From contig NZ_WVHL01000002.1 in NCBI RefSeq assembly GCF_009861525.1, forward strand, positions 62,001 to 126,000: a DNA stretch of 64,000 bases, read 5' to 3'. Origin of the DNA: Pseudomonas sp. LD120. GTDB taxonomy: Bacteria > Pseudomonadota > Gammaproteobacteria > Pseudomonadales > Pseudomonadaceae. The notes below the pieces were generated by a model. That model searched no databases. It was not told the DNA's origin and saw nothing but the letters and a program-made list of their open reading frames with translations. Positions 26,490 through 34,531 of the stretch are shown here, in pieces. A program made the position numbers and the translations under genes. Every line of letters begins with the position of its first letter. Within the stretch, counting starts at the first letter, position 1.

Positions 26490-27779
26490 ATGCTGCGCTT
26501 GTTTCTGGGCCTGTATCTGTTCCTGGCGTTGGGCTTTGCCGGGGCGACGACGGCAGTGCAGCACATTTTCATGAACTACCTGGCGGCCGACCTGATCGAG
26601 TCCTACAACCGCGATGCGGTGCGTGGACCGGCCTACAGCCTCAGCGAGCAGTTGCGGCCGTTCGACCAGGCCGGCCGCACCCACCAACTGGAGTTGCTCA
26701 AGCCGCATTACGGGTTGCAGCTGAAATTGGTGCAGGCTGATGAGCTGCACCTGAGCCATCGTGAACAGGCGTTGCTAAATGCCAATCAACTGGTGGTCCG
26801 CGAGGACTTCAACCAGTTCATCTCCAGCATCGATGGCGGTGCGCAACTGCTGAGCATCAGATTGCCGGAAGATCCACCCTTGACGCTGTTCTACAACATT
26901 GCCGCCTATGTCTTATTCGGCGGGCTGCTGGCCATCGTCCTGTATTTCTGGGTGCGCCCGCACTGGCGCGACCTGGAGCGCTTGCGGCTGGCCGCCGAAC
27001 GCTTTGGCGGCAATGACCTGAGTACCCGGCTGCACCTGTCGCGACGCTCCAACATTCGCGACCTGGCCCAGCACTTCAACCGGATGGCGGCGCGCATCGA
27101 GGGCCTGATCGCCAATCAGCGCGAACTGACCAATGCGGTCTCCCATGAACTGCGCACGCCCATCACCCGCTTGTCCTTCGAACTTGACCAGCTCCGGCAG
27201 CAGCCCGACCCGGAACAGAACCGAGAGCTGATCACCGACATGTACGCCGACCTTGGGGAACTGGAGGAGATGGTTTCCGAACTGCTGTCCTACGCCAGCC
27301 TGGAGCACGGCGCGGCCACCATCAGTCGCGAGAATATCCAGGCCCAGAGCTGGTTCGACAGCGTGGTCGGCAGTGTCGCCCTGGAGGCGGAAGCGGCGGG
27401 GGTGCAGTTGCTGATCCGCTCCTGCCAGGTCGAGTACGTGCGGATCGAGCCACGCTTCATGGCCCGGGCGGTGATCAATCTGCTGCGCAACGCCATTCGC
27501 TACGCCGACCGGCGGGTGGAGGTGTCCCTGGTACCCCTGGAGCAGGGCTACGAAGTGCGGGTCAATGATGATGGGCCCGGCGTGCCGGTGGACGGACGGG
27601 AGAAAATCTTTGAACCCTTTTCCCGGCTCGACGCCAGCCGCGACCGGCGTACCGGTGGCTTCGGCCTGGGCCTGGCCCTGGTGCGGCGGGTTTCCCAGTG
27701 GCATGGCGGCATGGTCGAGGTGGTGGATTCGGAGTGGGGCGGGGCCTCGTTTCGCCTGACCTGGGCCCATGTCGATTAG
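26490..27779 (+). CDS. Sensor histidine kinase (RstB-like)
   Basis: 429 residues. TM1 is at about 3-22, a short periplasmic sensor region follows, TM2 is at about 133-153, then HAMP, a HisKA domain with His219 (AVSHELRTPI), and an HATPase domain with the N-box LLRNAIRYAD and G-boxes DDGPGVP and GFGLGLAL. It begins immediately after the regulator's stop. The ligand is unknown; RstB relatives respond to acid, Mg or envelope stress. Confidence 0.93.
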   Translation: MLRLFLGLYLFLALGFAGATTAVQHIFMNYLAADLIESYNRDAVRGPAYSLSEQLRPFDQAGRTHQLELLKPHYGLQLKLVQADELHLSHREQALLNANQLVVREDFNQFISSIDGGAQLLSIRLPEDPPLTLFYNIAAYVLFGGLLAIVLYFWVRPHWRDLERLRLAAERFGGNDLSTRLHLSRRSNIRDLAQHFNRMAARIEGLIANQRELTNAVSHELRTPITRLSFELDQLRQQPDPEQNRELITDMYADLGELEEMVSELLSYASLEHGAATISRENIQAQSWFDSVVGSVALEAEAAGVQLLIRSCQVEYVRIEPRFMARAVINLLRNAIRYADRRVEVSLVPLEQGYEVRVNDDGPGVPVDGREKIFEPFSRLDASRDRRTGGFGLGLALVRRVSQWHGGMVEVVDSEWGGASFRLTWAHVD

Positions 27780-27783
27780 CGGC

Positions 27784-27850
27784 AGCGGCAAGCGGCAAGC
27801 GGCAAGCTTCAAGCCGCCAGTTCGCTGCTTGCTGCTCGAGGCTTACCGCT
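27784..27850. repeat. Short tandem GCGGCAA-type repeat
   Basis: GCGGCAA/GCGGCAAGC motifs repeat four times right after the kinase stop, then form an imperfect hairpin with GCTTCAAGCCGCC and CTGCTTGCTGC. It may double as a terminator for the convergent genes. Confidence 0.5.
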
Positions 27851-28197
27851 TAAAAGCTGTACTCAAGCTGGGTGCCCAGCACCCTCTGCATGCGCCGATC
27901 GACGATCGGGCTGGCGCCGGCTTCCTTGCCCAGGTACTGCATGAACAGCAGGGGCGAAAGCTTGGTCTGCTCGTTGAGGGGCAGGGTCCAGATCAGTTCC
28001 TGGCCGTCCACCAGGGCGATGGGCAGCCCCGGTACCCGATGCTCGGCCATCTCACGGGGGATGTGCTGCTGCAAATAGTCGATAAGGCTGGCGTAGTTGC
28101 CGGGCGCTATGACCGGCGGCGTGGGGGGATGACCATTGCCGCCGAGGCTGCTCAGCAGGATGCCCAGCAATGGCAGACCGAGAAGCTTGCGGGACAT
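27850..28197 (-). pseudogene. Chimeric remnant: serine-hydrolase 5' end joined to an outer-membrane-protein 3' end
   Basis: 115-residue open frame. Residues 1-70 look like the start of a beta-lactamase-class serine hydrolase (signal-like hydrophobic start, then EMAEHRVPGLPIALVDGQELIWT), but the SxxK catalytic region that should follow is absent. From about residue 71 the sequence ends like a MipA/OmpV-type beta-barrel (EAGASPIVDRRMQ...LEYSF with terminal Phe). A MipA/OmpV gene is often found beside RstAB-like genes, so a deletion fusing two neighbours is likely. Whether the product is made is unknown. Confidence 0.5.
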
Positions 28198-28301
28198 GCA
28201 GCACCCGAGCGTAAATTCGATCAGCGGATGCTAGGGAAGGGCGTCTGAGGCGTCTTTGGCCGCTTTGTCGGGAAACTGTCAAAGAGTGTTAAGCGAAGGC
28301 G

Positions 28302-28326
28302 GCCGCGCCTCTGACCGAGGCGCGGC
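28302..28326 (-). terminator. Terminator-like hairpin after the GNAT gene
   Basis: Perfect 10-bp stem GCCGCGCCTC/GAGGCGCGGC with a 5-nt loop, 10 nt after the stop. The following minus-strand sequence CGCCTTCGCTT is only weakly T-rich. Confidence 0.55.
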
Positions 28327-28335
28327 TTGGACGGA

Positions 28336-28902
28336 TTACAGCGCCAGGCTATGGATGACCTGGGTGGCATCGTCGGGGTCGATGGCGCTGCGCATGCCGA
28401 GGGTCTTGGCCAGGCGGCGCATGCTGTAGTTGGCGGCGCTGTCCACCGAGTACAGCTGCTGGAAGCCGTTGGCACGGGCTTCGTCGATCAGGTGCTGCAT
28501 CAGCAGGGCACCGAGGCCCTTGCCTTGCCACTCATCGGCGATGGTCACGGCAAACTCGCAGCGCCAGGGCTGGTCGTCCACCTGGGCGTAGCGGCTGATA
28601 CCGACTTCCCGCAGCTCGCCGTTGTCATGCACCAGGGCCACGTAGGCCACCCGTTGCGGGGTGCCGACGTCCATCAACTGGTCGAGCAATTGGTTGCCCA
28701 CTTCCTTGATCTCGCCAAGGAAACGCTGGTGCCGGGTTGCCGGCGAGAGGTTTTCGATAAAGGCCTTTTCCCGTTCCCGGTCTTGGGGCCGTAGCGGGCG
28801 GATCAGCACGTGGCTGCCGTCGCTCAGGGCATCAATCCAGTACTGGCCTTGCTGGGCTGGGAACGGCGGGGTGGCGAGCATATCGAGAGCACTGTTGGGC
28901 AT
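28336..28902 (-). CDS. GNAT-family N-acetyltransferase
   Basis: 188 residues from ATG 28902, preceded by CCGGAGA; an upstream ATG at 28944 lacks a ribosome site. The acetyl-CoA motif A is QGKGLGALLMQHL (about residues 122-134). The surrounding sequence resembles the GNAT domain attached to acetyl-CoA synthetase-like Pat proteins (Arg-x-L-x-x-x-D near the start), but here it is freestanding. It could acetylate protein lysines or a small molecule; not resolved. Confidence 0.85.
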   Translation of the reverse strand: MPNSALDMLATPPFPAQQGQYWIDALSDGSHVLIRPLRPQDREREKAFIENLSPATRHQRFLGEIKEVGNQLLDQLMDVGTPQRVAYVALVHDNGELREVGISRYAQVDDQPWRCEFAVTIADEWQGKGLGALLMQHLIDEARANGFQQLYSVDSAANYSMRRLAKTLGMRSAIDPDDATQVIHSLAL

Positions 28903-29212
28903 GATCAAGTCTCCGGAGAACCAAAGGGCAAGCAATGGCTGCAAGCTTCACTCCGTCGCTCCAGCGGGCATTTGACCGGCATCAATGTCTGATGCTGCAC
29001 CGGTACGCGTGGCGATCATCGGTCATGGGTCTTTTGGCTGTTGAGGCCGTTTTCAGACCCGCCAACGGTGCCGATTGGCGTGGGGCGAACCCCTTGTCTG
29101 AGCGAGGCTTGGCGAGGCGTCTCCCAGCCCCTAGTATGGCGCACGCAATCGTGCTGCCCAGGCCCGACAGCGTCAGTGTCGTCATTGCCACTTTCATCCG
29201 GAGTCACCACCA
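28903..29212. other. Divergent intergenic region, no gene seen
   Basis: 310 bp between the GNAT gene and the HD-domain gene. Promoters for both are expected here; no recognised operator or RNA structure was found. Confidence 0.4.
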
Positions 29213-29653
29213 ATGAGCACCTTGGAACGGGCCATCGCCATCGCCACCCAGGCCCATGCCGGGCAAGTCGACAAGGGCGGCGCGCCTTACATCCTGCACC
29301 CGCTGCGGGTCATGTTGCGCTTGTCGCAGCCACAGGAGCGGGTGGTCGCAGTGCTCCATGATGTCCTTGAAGACAGCCCGGTCACCCTGGCCGAGTTGCG
29401 CGCTGAAGGATTCAGTGACGAGCTGCTGGACGCCCTGGTGGCGCTGACCAAGGCCGAGGGCGAGGACTATCCTGCGTTTATTCAGCGTGCAGCACAGAAC
29501 CCGCTGGCCCGAGCCGTGAAACTGGCCGATCTGGCGGAGAACAGCGACCTGTCGCGAATCCCGGCGCCTGGTGACGAAGACCTGCAGCGCCTGGAGAAAT
29601 ATCGCCAAGCCATTGCCTTCCTTGAACGTCTGCCGGCCACGCCGCCCCTGTAG
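29213..29653 (+). CDS. HD-domain (MESH1/RelA-SpoT hydrolase-like) phosphohydrolase
   Basis: 146 residues from ATG 29213 with CGGAG 9 nt upstream. It is a stand-alone HD domain with H-x(n)-HD-x(n)-D: HAGQVDKGGAPYILHPLR near the start, LHDVLED at about residues 48-54 and LADLAENSDLSR at about 104-115. This is the arrangement of (p)ppGpp hydrolases such as MESH1, without a synthetase domain. It could be a small alarmone hydrolase or a nucleotidase. It is monocistronic. Confidence 0.8.
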   Translation: MSTLERAIAIATQAHAGQVDKGGAPYILHPLRVMLRLSQPQERVVAVLHDVLEDSPVTLAELRAEGFSDELLDALVALTKAEGEDYPAFIQRAAQNPLARAVKLADLAENSDLSRIPAPGDEDLQRLEKYRQAIAFLERLPATPPL

Positions 29654-29770
29654 CCGCCCTGAGCCTTGGCCAAGCCGGGAAAAGGTCCACAAGGCCTACT
29701 GGGCACTCGTTCGGCAAGCCTCTGCGCGCAAGGTCGCGGGATAAAGGTTGGATCGCCATGAACGGCTTGT

Positions 29771-29784
29771 TGTACAGTCGTTCA
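29771..29784. promoter_or_regulatory. Candidate TetR operator before the TetR gene
   Basis: TGTACAGTCGTTCA shares 10 of 14 bases, including GTCGTTCA, with TGATCGGTCGTTCA before aruR (30467-30480). It also lies inside a wider inverted repeat TGAACG-N14-CGTTCA (29759-29784). Confidence 0.4.
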
Positions 29785-29821
29785 GCTTGAATTCTCTCGC
29801 ACCGTTCAAGGAAGTTGTCCT

Positions 29822-30460
29822 ATGAACCAGGAAGCGCGTTTTTCCCGTCTGGAACCCGATCTGCGCAAGGCCGGGTTGATCGAAGCCACGTTGGTTTGCC
29901 TCAAGCGCTATGGGTTTCAGGGCGCCTCGATCCGCAAGATTTCCGCCGAGGCCGGGGTGTCGGTGGGGCTGATCAGCCATCATTACGCAGGCAAGGACGA
30001 GTTGGTGGCCCAGGCGTATCGGGCGGTCACCGGGCGAGTCATGAGCCTGTTGCGCGCAGCCATGGAGCAGGCCGCGCCCAATCCCCGGGAACGTCTGTCG
30101 GCGTTTTTTCGGGCCTCGTTCTGCGCCGAACTGCTGGACCCCAAGCTGCTGGATGCCTGGCTGGCGTTCTGGGGCGCAGTGAAGACTGCCGAGGCAATCA
30201 ATCAAGCTCACGAACATTCCTACGCCGAGTACCGCAACGAGCTGGCGAGCCTGCTGGGCACGCTGGCCCGGGAGCGGGGCTGGGAAGGTTTCGATGCCGA
30301 TCTGGCGGCCATCAGCCTCAGCGCCTTGCTCGACGGTCTGTGGCTGGAGTCCGGGCTCAACCCCGGCACTTTCAGCCCGCAGCAGGGCATGCAGATCTGC
30401 GAAGCCTGGGTCGAGGGCCTGCTGGCCAGCCAGGGGCGCGGTTTCATCAGGCCGACATAG
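29822..30460 (+). CDS. TetR-family transcriptional regulator
   Basis: 212 residues from ATG 29822 with AAGGA upstream. The N-terminal TetR HTH (about 14-60) reads ASIRKISAEAGVSVGLISHHY-AGKDEL, close to BetI-type members. The ligand domain is helical. It stands just upstream of the arginine-transaminase locus on the same strand, 77 bp before aruR. Similar 14-bp near-palindromes lie upstream of its own start and of aruR, so it may control both. I do not recall a TetR gene at this place in P. aeruginosa. Confidence 0.88.
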   Translation: MNQEARFSRLEPDLRKAGLIEATLVCLKRYGFQGASIRKISAEAGVSVGLISHHYAGKDELVAQAYRAVTGRVMSLLRAAMEQAAPNPRERLSAFFRASFCAELLDPKLLDAWLAFWGAVKTAEAINQAHEHSYAEYRNELASLLGTLARERGWEGFDADLAAISLSALLDGLWLESGLNPGTFSPQQGMQICEAWVEGLLASQGRGFIRPT

Positions 30461-30466
30461 GGCTAT

Positions 30467-30480
30467 TGATCGGTCGTTCA
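30467..30480. promoter_or_regulatory. Candidate TetR operator before aruR
   Basis: TGATCGGTCGTTCA is a 14-bp palindrome with one mismatch, located between the TetR stop (30460) and aruR (30538). Confidence 0.45.
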
Positions 30481-30537
30481 GTAATGGTTAGCGTGCGCAA
30501 GGCTTGATCTCCAATAAAAATAATCAGGAAACAGGCG

Positions 30538-31254
30538 ATGACTCCTCGGGTTTTGATCGTCGACGACGATCCGCTGATTCGCGAACTGCTTCAGGCTTAT
30601 CTCGCTCAGGAAGGCTACGACGTGCATTGCGCCGCCACCGCGGAGCAGGCGGAAAGCTTTTTGACCGAGCACACGGTGGACCTGCTGATGCTGGACATCC
30701 GCCTGCCGGGCAAGGACGGCCTGACCCTGACCCGGGAACTGCGGGTGCGTTCGGAAGTGGGGATCATCCTGATCACCGGGCGCAACGACGACATCGACCG
30801 CATCGTCGGCCTGGAATGCGGCGCCGACGACTACGTGATCAAACCCCTCAACCCGCGCGAGCTGGTGTCGCGAGCCAAGAACCTGGTACGCCGGGTGCGT
30901 CAGGCCTACCAGCCGCAACCCCAGGCGTCGAGCCCGAGCCCGGTCAAGCAGTTCGCCGACTGGGCCCTGGACACCGACCGCCGGCGGCTGATCGACCCGC
31001 GCGGCGGTGAAACCCTGCTGACCCACGGCGAGTATCAGTTGCTCAGCGTGTTCCTGCGCAACAGCGGCCACACCCTGAGCCGCGACCAGTTGATGGACCA
31101 GATCCGCAACCGCGAATGGGTGCCCAGCGACCGCTCCATCGACGTGCTGGTGGGCCGCCTGCGGCGCAAGTTGCACGACGACCCGGCCGAGCCGGAGCTG
31201 ATCATCACCATCCACGGTGCCGGTTACCTGTTCACCGCCAGCGTGGCCGCCTGA
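30538..31254 (+). CDS. aruR: Response regulator of the arginine transaminase pathway
   Basis: 238 residues. The receiver domain has DDDP near the start and phospho-acceptor Asp53 (LMLDIRLPG). An OmpR/TorR-type winged helix occupies about 140-236. It is followed by a periplasmic binding protein and a hybrid kinase, and the downstream genes match the aru (arginine transaminase) cluster. I therefore assign AruR, the activator of that pathway. By itself the protein would only be called TorR-like; the name rests on context. Confidence 0.8.
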   Translation: MTPRVLIVDDDPLIRELLQAYLAQEGYDVHCAATAEQAESFLTEHTVDLLMLDIRLPGKDGLTLTRELRVRSEVGIILITGRNDDIDRIVGLECGADDYVIKPLNPRELVSRAKNLVRRVRQAYQPQPQASSPSPVKQFADWALDTDRRRLIDPRGGETLLTHGEYQLLSVFLRNSGHTLSRDQLMDQIRNREWVPSDRSIDVLVGRLRRKLHDDPAEPELIITIHGAGYLFTASVAA

Positions 31255-31255
31255 A

Positions 31256-32071
31256 TTGCCGCGCCGTGCATTGGGCCAGTGTCTGTTCCTGAGCCTGTGC
31301 TTGATCCTCCTCGCCGGCCCGACCAGGGCCGAGTCCACGCCGGAACCCCAACCCGTGCTGCGCTATTGCGACTACCCGGTGTACCCGCCGATTTCCTGGA
31401 GCGACGGCCAGCAGGTGCGCGGGCTGGCGCCGACCCTGGTGCGTCAGGTGCTGGGGGAACTGGGGTATCAGGTGCAGGTGGTGGTGCTGGGCAACTGGAA
31501 GCGCTGCCTACTGGACGCCGCCGCGGGCCAGGTGGATGTGGTGCTGGCCTACAGCACCAGCCAGCGCCAGCAGGACCTGCTGTTTTCCCAAGTGCCGGTG
31601 CTGCGCGAAGAAGTCGCGTTGTTCGTCAATCGTCGCCATCTGCCGCGCTTCAACCACTTGCAGGATCTGCGCGCCTACCGCGGCGGCCTGCTGTTCGGCG
31701 AGAGCTACGGCCAGGATTTCGACCGCGAAGTGGTGCAGCACGGCAACATCGAATGGGTGTCCAGCAGCCAGCAGAACTTCGGCAAGCTGATCCGCCAGCG
31801 CATCGATTTCATCCCCCATGAACGGCGCACCGGGCAACTGTTCATCGAGCAACTGCCGGGGGCTGAGGACATAGTTGCCTTGCCCCAGGCGGTGAGCGTC
31901 GACTACCTGCGCCTGGCGGTGTCGCGCCATTCGCCCCTGGCGCCGCGCATGGCCGAGATCGACGCGCGGTTGCAGCAGCAGGTGGACAGCGGCGCGGTGC
32001 CGCGCTGGCTGGCGCAAAGCCAGGACGACTACCGCGCCATGCTCAAGGCACAACAGAGGGCGGCGCCATGA
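31256..32071 (+). CDS. Periplasmic solute-binding protein inserted between aruR and aruS
   Basis: 271 residues from TTG 31256, one base after the aruR stop; a GTG at 31217 overlapping aruR is the alternative. The TTG start gives a textbook signal peptide (RR, then a Leu-rich core, cut after TRA). The mature part is a family-3 type amino-acid-binding fold (YCDYPVYPPISW...; LDAAAGQVDVVLAYSTS). It overlaps aruS by 4 bp and has no ABC permease or ATPase, so it probably delivers a ligand signal to the AruS sensor domain, as TorT does for TorS. Confidence 0.82.
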   Translation: MPRRALGQCLFLSLCLILLAGPTRAESTPEPQPVLRYCDYPVYPPISWSDGQQVRGLAPTLVRQVLGELGYQVQVVVLGNWKRCLLDAAAGQVDVVLAYSTSQRQQDLLFSQVPVLREEVALFVNRRHLPRFNHLQDLRAYRGGLLFGESYGQDFDREVVQHGNIEWVSSSQQNFGKLIRQRIDFIPHERRTGQLFIEQLPGAEDIVALPQAVSVDYLRLAVSRHSPLAPRMAEIDARLQQQVDSGAVPRWLAQSQDDYRAMLKAQQRAAP

Positions 32072-34323
32072 TTGCGCTGCGTTCCGCCGGCCTGTTGCGT
32101 CGCCTGCTGCTGTTTATCCTGCTGTTCAGCCTGTGCTTCACCGTGCTCGCCAGCAGCGTGCAGCTGTACTTCGAATACCGCCGGGAAATGCGCGAGATCG
32201 ACAGCCGCATGGAGCTGATCCGCGCCGGTTACCTGGGCAGCCTGGAACGCAACCTGTGGGACCTCAACCAGGAGCAGTTGACCGTGCAGTTGCAGGGGCT
32301 GGTGGACTTTTCCGACGTGGCCCGGGTGCACTTGATCAGCAACGACTTCGACTTGCAGCAGGGCAGCGCCGCGCTGATCGGGCCGCTGCGGGTCGAGCGT
32401 TTTCCCTTGAGCTATCAACCGCCGTCCGGGCCCTTGCGCCAGTTGGGCGAGTTGCAGGTCAGCACCGACCTGGGGGCGGTGTACCGGCGCCTGTACGCCA
32501 CCGGGCTGGCCAGCCTGTTGTGGATGAGTGTGTTTCTCTGCGGGCTGGCGGTGGCCTTGTCCGGGCTGTTCTACCGCCTGGTGACCCGCCACCTGCAGGT
32601 GATGGCCGACTTTGCCCGGCGCGTGGCCGCCGGCGAGCTGCGCCAGCCCCTGCGCCTGGACAAGCGCCAGCGCCCAGGCGGTGATGAAATCGACACCGTG
32701 GCCCAGGCCCTGGACGACATGCGCCGGGCTGTGCTCGACGATGTGCAGCGCCGCGAAGTGGATCGCCTGGCCTTGCAGGACAAGCGCGACGAACTGCAGA
32801 AAATGGTCCAGCGGCGCACCGCCAGCTTGATGCACGCCAAGAACGAGGCTGAGGCCGCCAATCTGGCCAAGTCGCGCTTCCTGGCGACCATGAGCCACGA
32901 ACTGCGCACCCCGTTGAACGGCATCCTCGGCATGGCCGAACTGCTGCGCCAGGCGCCGCTGGAGCAGCAGGACCGCCAGCGCTTGCAGGCCTTGCATCAA
33001 GCCGGTGAGGGCCTGCTCGGCATCCTCAACCAAGTGCTGTCCTTTGCCCGCCTGGAGGAGGGCGAAAGCCGCCCGGAGCTGCGGGACTTTTCCCTGCGCC
33101 AACTGTTGGAAGAAGTCACCACCTTGTTGCAGCCCCGGGCCGAGGGCAATCGCACCCGCCTGGAACTGCACATCGACCGGCAACTGGCGCCGCGCCAGCA
33201 GGGCGCCGAGCAGTACTTGCGCCAGGTGCTGAGCAACCTGCTGGCCAACGCCATTCGTTTTACCGAAGACGGCTGGGTGCGGGTCGAAGTGCAAGTGCTG
33301 CACAGCACCGCCGAGGGCCAACGCCTGCGTTGCTGCGTGCGCGACAACGGCATCGGCATTGCCGCGTCGATGCGCGAGAAAATTTTCGAGCGCTTCGTCC
33401 AGGCCAGTGACGAAGTCAGCCGGCGCTATGGCGGCACCGGCCTGGGCTTGGCGATCTGCAAGCACCTGCTGCAACAACTGGACGGGCGCATTGGTGTGGA
33501 CAGCGAGCTGGGGCAGGGCAGCTGTTTCTGGTTCGAGCTGCTGCTGGGCATCGGCCAGGAACCTGTGCCGGTGCCCGCGCTCCAGGCGCCGACGCAGGCA
33601 TTGCGGATCCTGGTGGTGGAAGACGTGGCCCTGAACCGCGAAGTGGCCAGCGGCCTGCTGGAGCGTGACGGCCATCAGGTGTGGCTGGCGCAAGACGGCG
33701 AGGCGGCCCTGGCCCTGTGCCGGCAGCAGGCTTTCGATCTGTTGCTGCTGGATGTGCACCTGCCCGGCATCAGCGGGGTCGAGCTGTGCCGGGAAATTCG
33801 CCGCCGCCCCGGGCCCAATCGGCAGGCGCGGATCTTCGCCCTGACCGCCAGCGTCCAGCCGTCGCTGGTGCGCGATTATCTGCAAGCCGGGATGCAGGGC
33901 ATCCTCGGCAAGCCGTTGCAGTTGGCCAGCCTGCGTCAGGTACTGGCTGGGCAGGCCCAGGTGCCGCTGGCCGACACCCGGCAAGGCGTGCTCGATCAGA
34001 GCGTGCTGGACACCCATCGCAGCCTGTTGGGTGAGCAAAAATTGCAGGGCCTGCTTCAAGTGCTGGCCGACGCCCTGGATCAGCAACAGCCACTGCTGGC
34101 CGACGCCCTGGCCGCCGAAGACTGCACCGAAGTCCTGCACCTGGCCCACCGACTGGCGGGCAGCGCCGACTCCCTGGGCTTCTGCGCCCTGGCCCGAGTG
34201 CTGCGGGAGTTGGAAAGCGCGGCGCAGCAAACCGATCGCCCGGCGCTGGCGGCCCTGGGGGCGGCTCTGCAAGCGTCCTGGCAGCAGTCCCGGGCCTTGC
34301 TGCAACAGCTGTTGGCGGCCTGA
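32068..34323 (+). CDS. aruS: Hybrid sensor histidine kinase of the arginine transaminase pathway
   Basis: 751 residues: TM1 (~10-32), periplasmic sensor (~33-145), TM2 (~148-172), HAMP, coiled coil, HisKA with His277 ([11 protein letters not shown]), HATPase ([14 protein letters not shown]), receiver with Asp562 (LLLDVHLPG) and HPt with His694 ([12 protein letters not shown]). This is the TorS/BarA-type four-step phosphorelay ending on AruR. The start overlaps the binding-protein stop (ATGA). It lies directly before the permease and catabolic genes in the aru order known from P. aeruginosa. Confidence 0.85.
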   Translation: MIALRSAGLLRRLLLFILLFSLCFTVLASSVQLYFEYRREMREIDSRMELIRAGYLGSLERNLWDLNQEQLTVQLQGLVDFSDVARVHLISNDFDLQQGSAALIGPLRVERFPLSYQPPSGPLRQLGELQVSTDLGAVYRRLYATGLASLLWMSVFLCGLAVALSGLFYRLVTRHLQVMADFARRVAAGELRQPLRLDKRQRPGGDEIDTVAQALDDMRRAVLDDVQRREVDRLALQDKRDELQKMVQRRTASLMHAKNEAEAANLAKSRFLATMSHELRTPLNGILGMAELLRQAPLEQQDRQRLQALHQAGEGLLGILNQVLSFARLEEGESRPELRDFSLRQLLEEVTTLLQPRAEGNRTRLELHIDRQLAPRQQGAEQYLRQVLSNLLANAIRFTEDGWVRVEVQVLHSTAEGQRLRCCVRDNGIGIAASMREKIFERFVQASDEVSRRYGGTGLGLAICKHLLQQLDGRIGVDSELGQGSCFWFELLLGIGQEPVPVPALQAPTQALRILVVEDVALNREVASGLLERDGHQVWLAQDGEAALALCRQQAFDLLLLDVHLPGISGVELCREIRRRPGPNRQARIFALTASVQPSLVRDYLQAGMQGILGKPLQLASLRQVLAGQAQVPLADTRQGVLDQSVLDTHRSLLGEQKLQGLLQVLADALDQQQPLLADALAAEDCTEVLHLAHRLAGSADSLGFCALARVLRELESAAQQTDRPALAALGAALQASWQQSRALLQQLLAA

Positions 34324-34389
34324 CGTACAAAATCCTTACGACTTTTTACATCTTCGATCCTGGCGTTCAATCCGAACTTACATGGCTTT

Positions 34390-34437
34390 CCAATAATCGT
34401 TCGAGCCGCGCCCGCCGCGGCCTTCGAAGCTTATTGG
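34390..34437 (+). promoter_or_regulatory. Long leader hairpin overlapping a ribosome-binding site
   Basis: CCAATAA and TTATTGG close a stem that continues with TTCGA/TCGAA and GCCGCG/CGCGGC around a 5-nt loop. The outer 3' arm covers the GG of the GGAG site at 34436-34439 that serves the 24-codon ORF before the permease. Confidence 0.55.
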
Positions 34438-34448
34438 AGATAATAATA

Positions 34449-34523
34449 ATGAACGGCCTGCACGCTGCTTCCGCCTCCCGCCACACCCCCTCGAACCGCG
34501 CCCCGCGCCTTACCGACTGCTGA
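34449..34523 (+). CDS. Putative 24-aa leader peptide before the permease
   Basis: ATG 34449 and TGA 34521, preceded at 9 nt by a consensus GGAG and followed 8 nt later by the permease start. The peptide is MNGLHAASASRH... with three CGC arginine codons (11, 17, 20). Its site is better than that of the permease itself, so translation is probable. The ribosome site is partly hidden by the hairpin at 34390-34437. A role in arginine-responsive control is a guess. Confidence 0.45.
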   Translation: MNGLHAASASRHTPSNRAPRLTDC

Positions 34524-34531
34524 GGTGCGCC

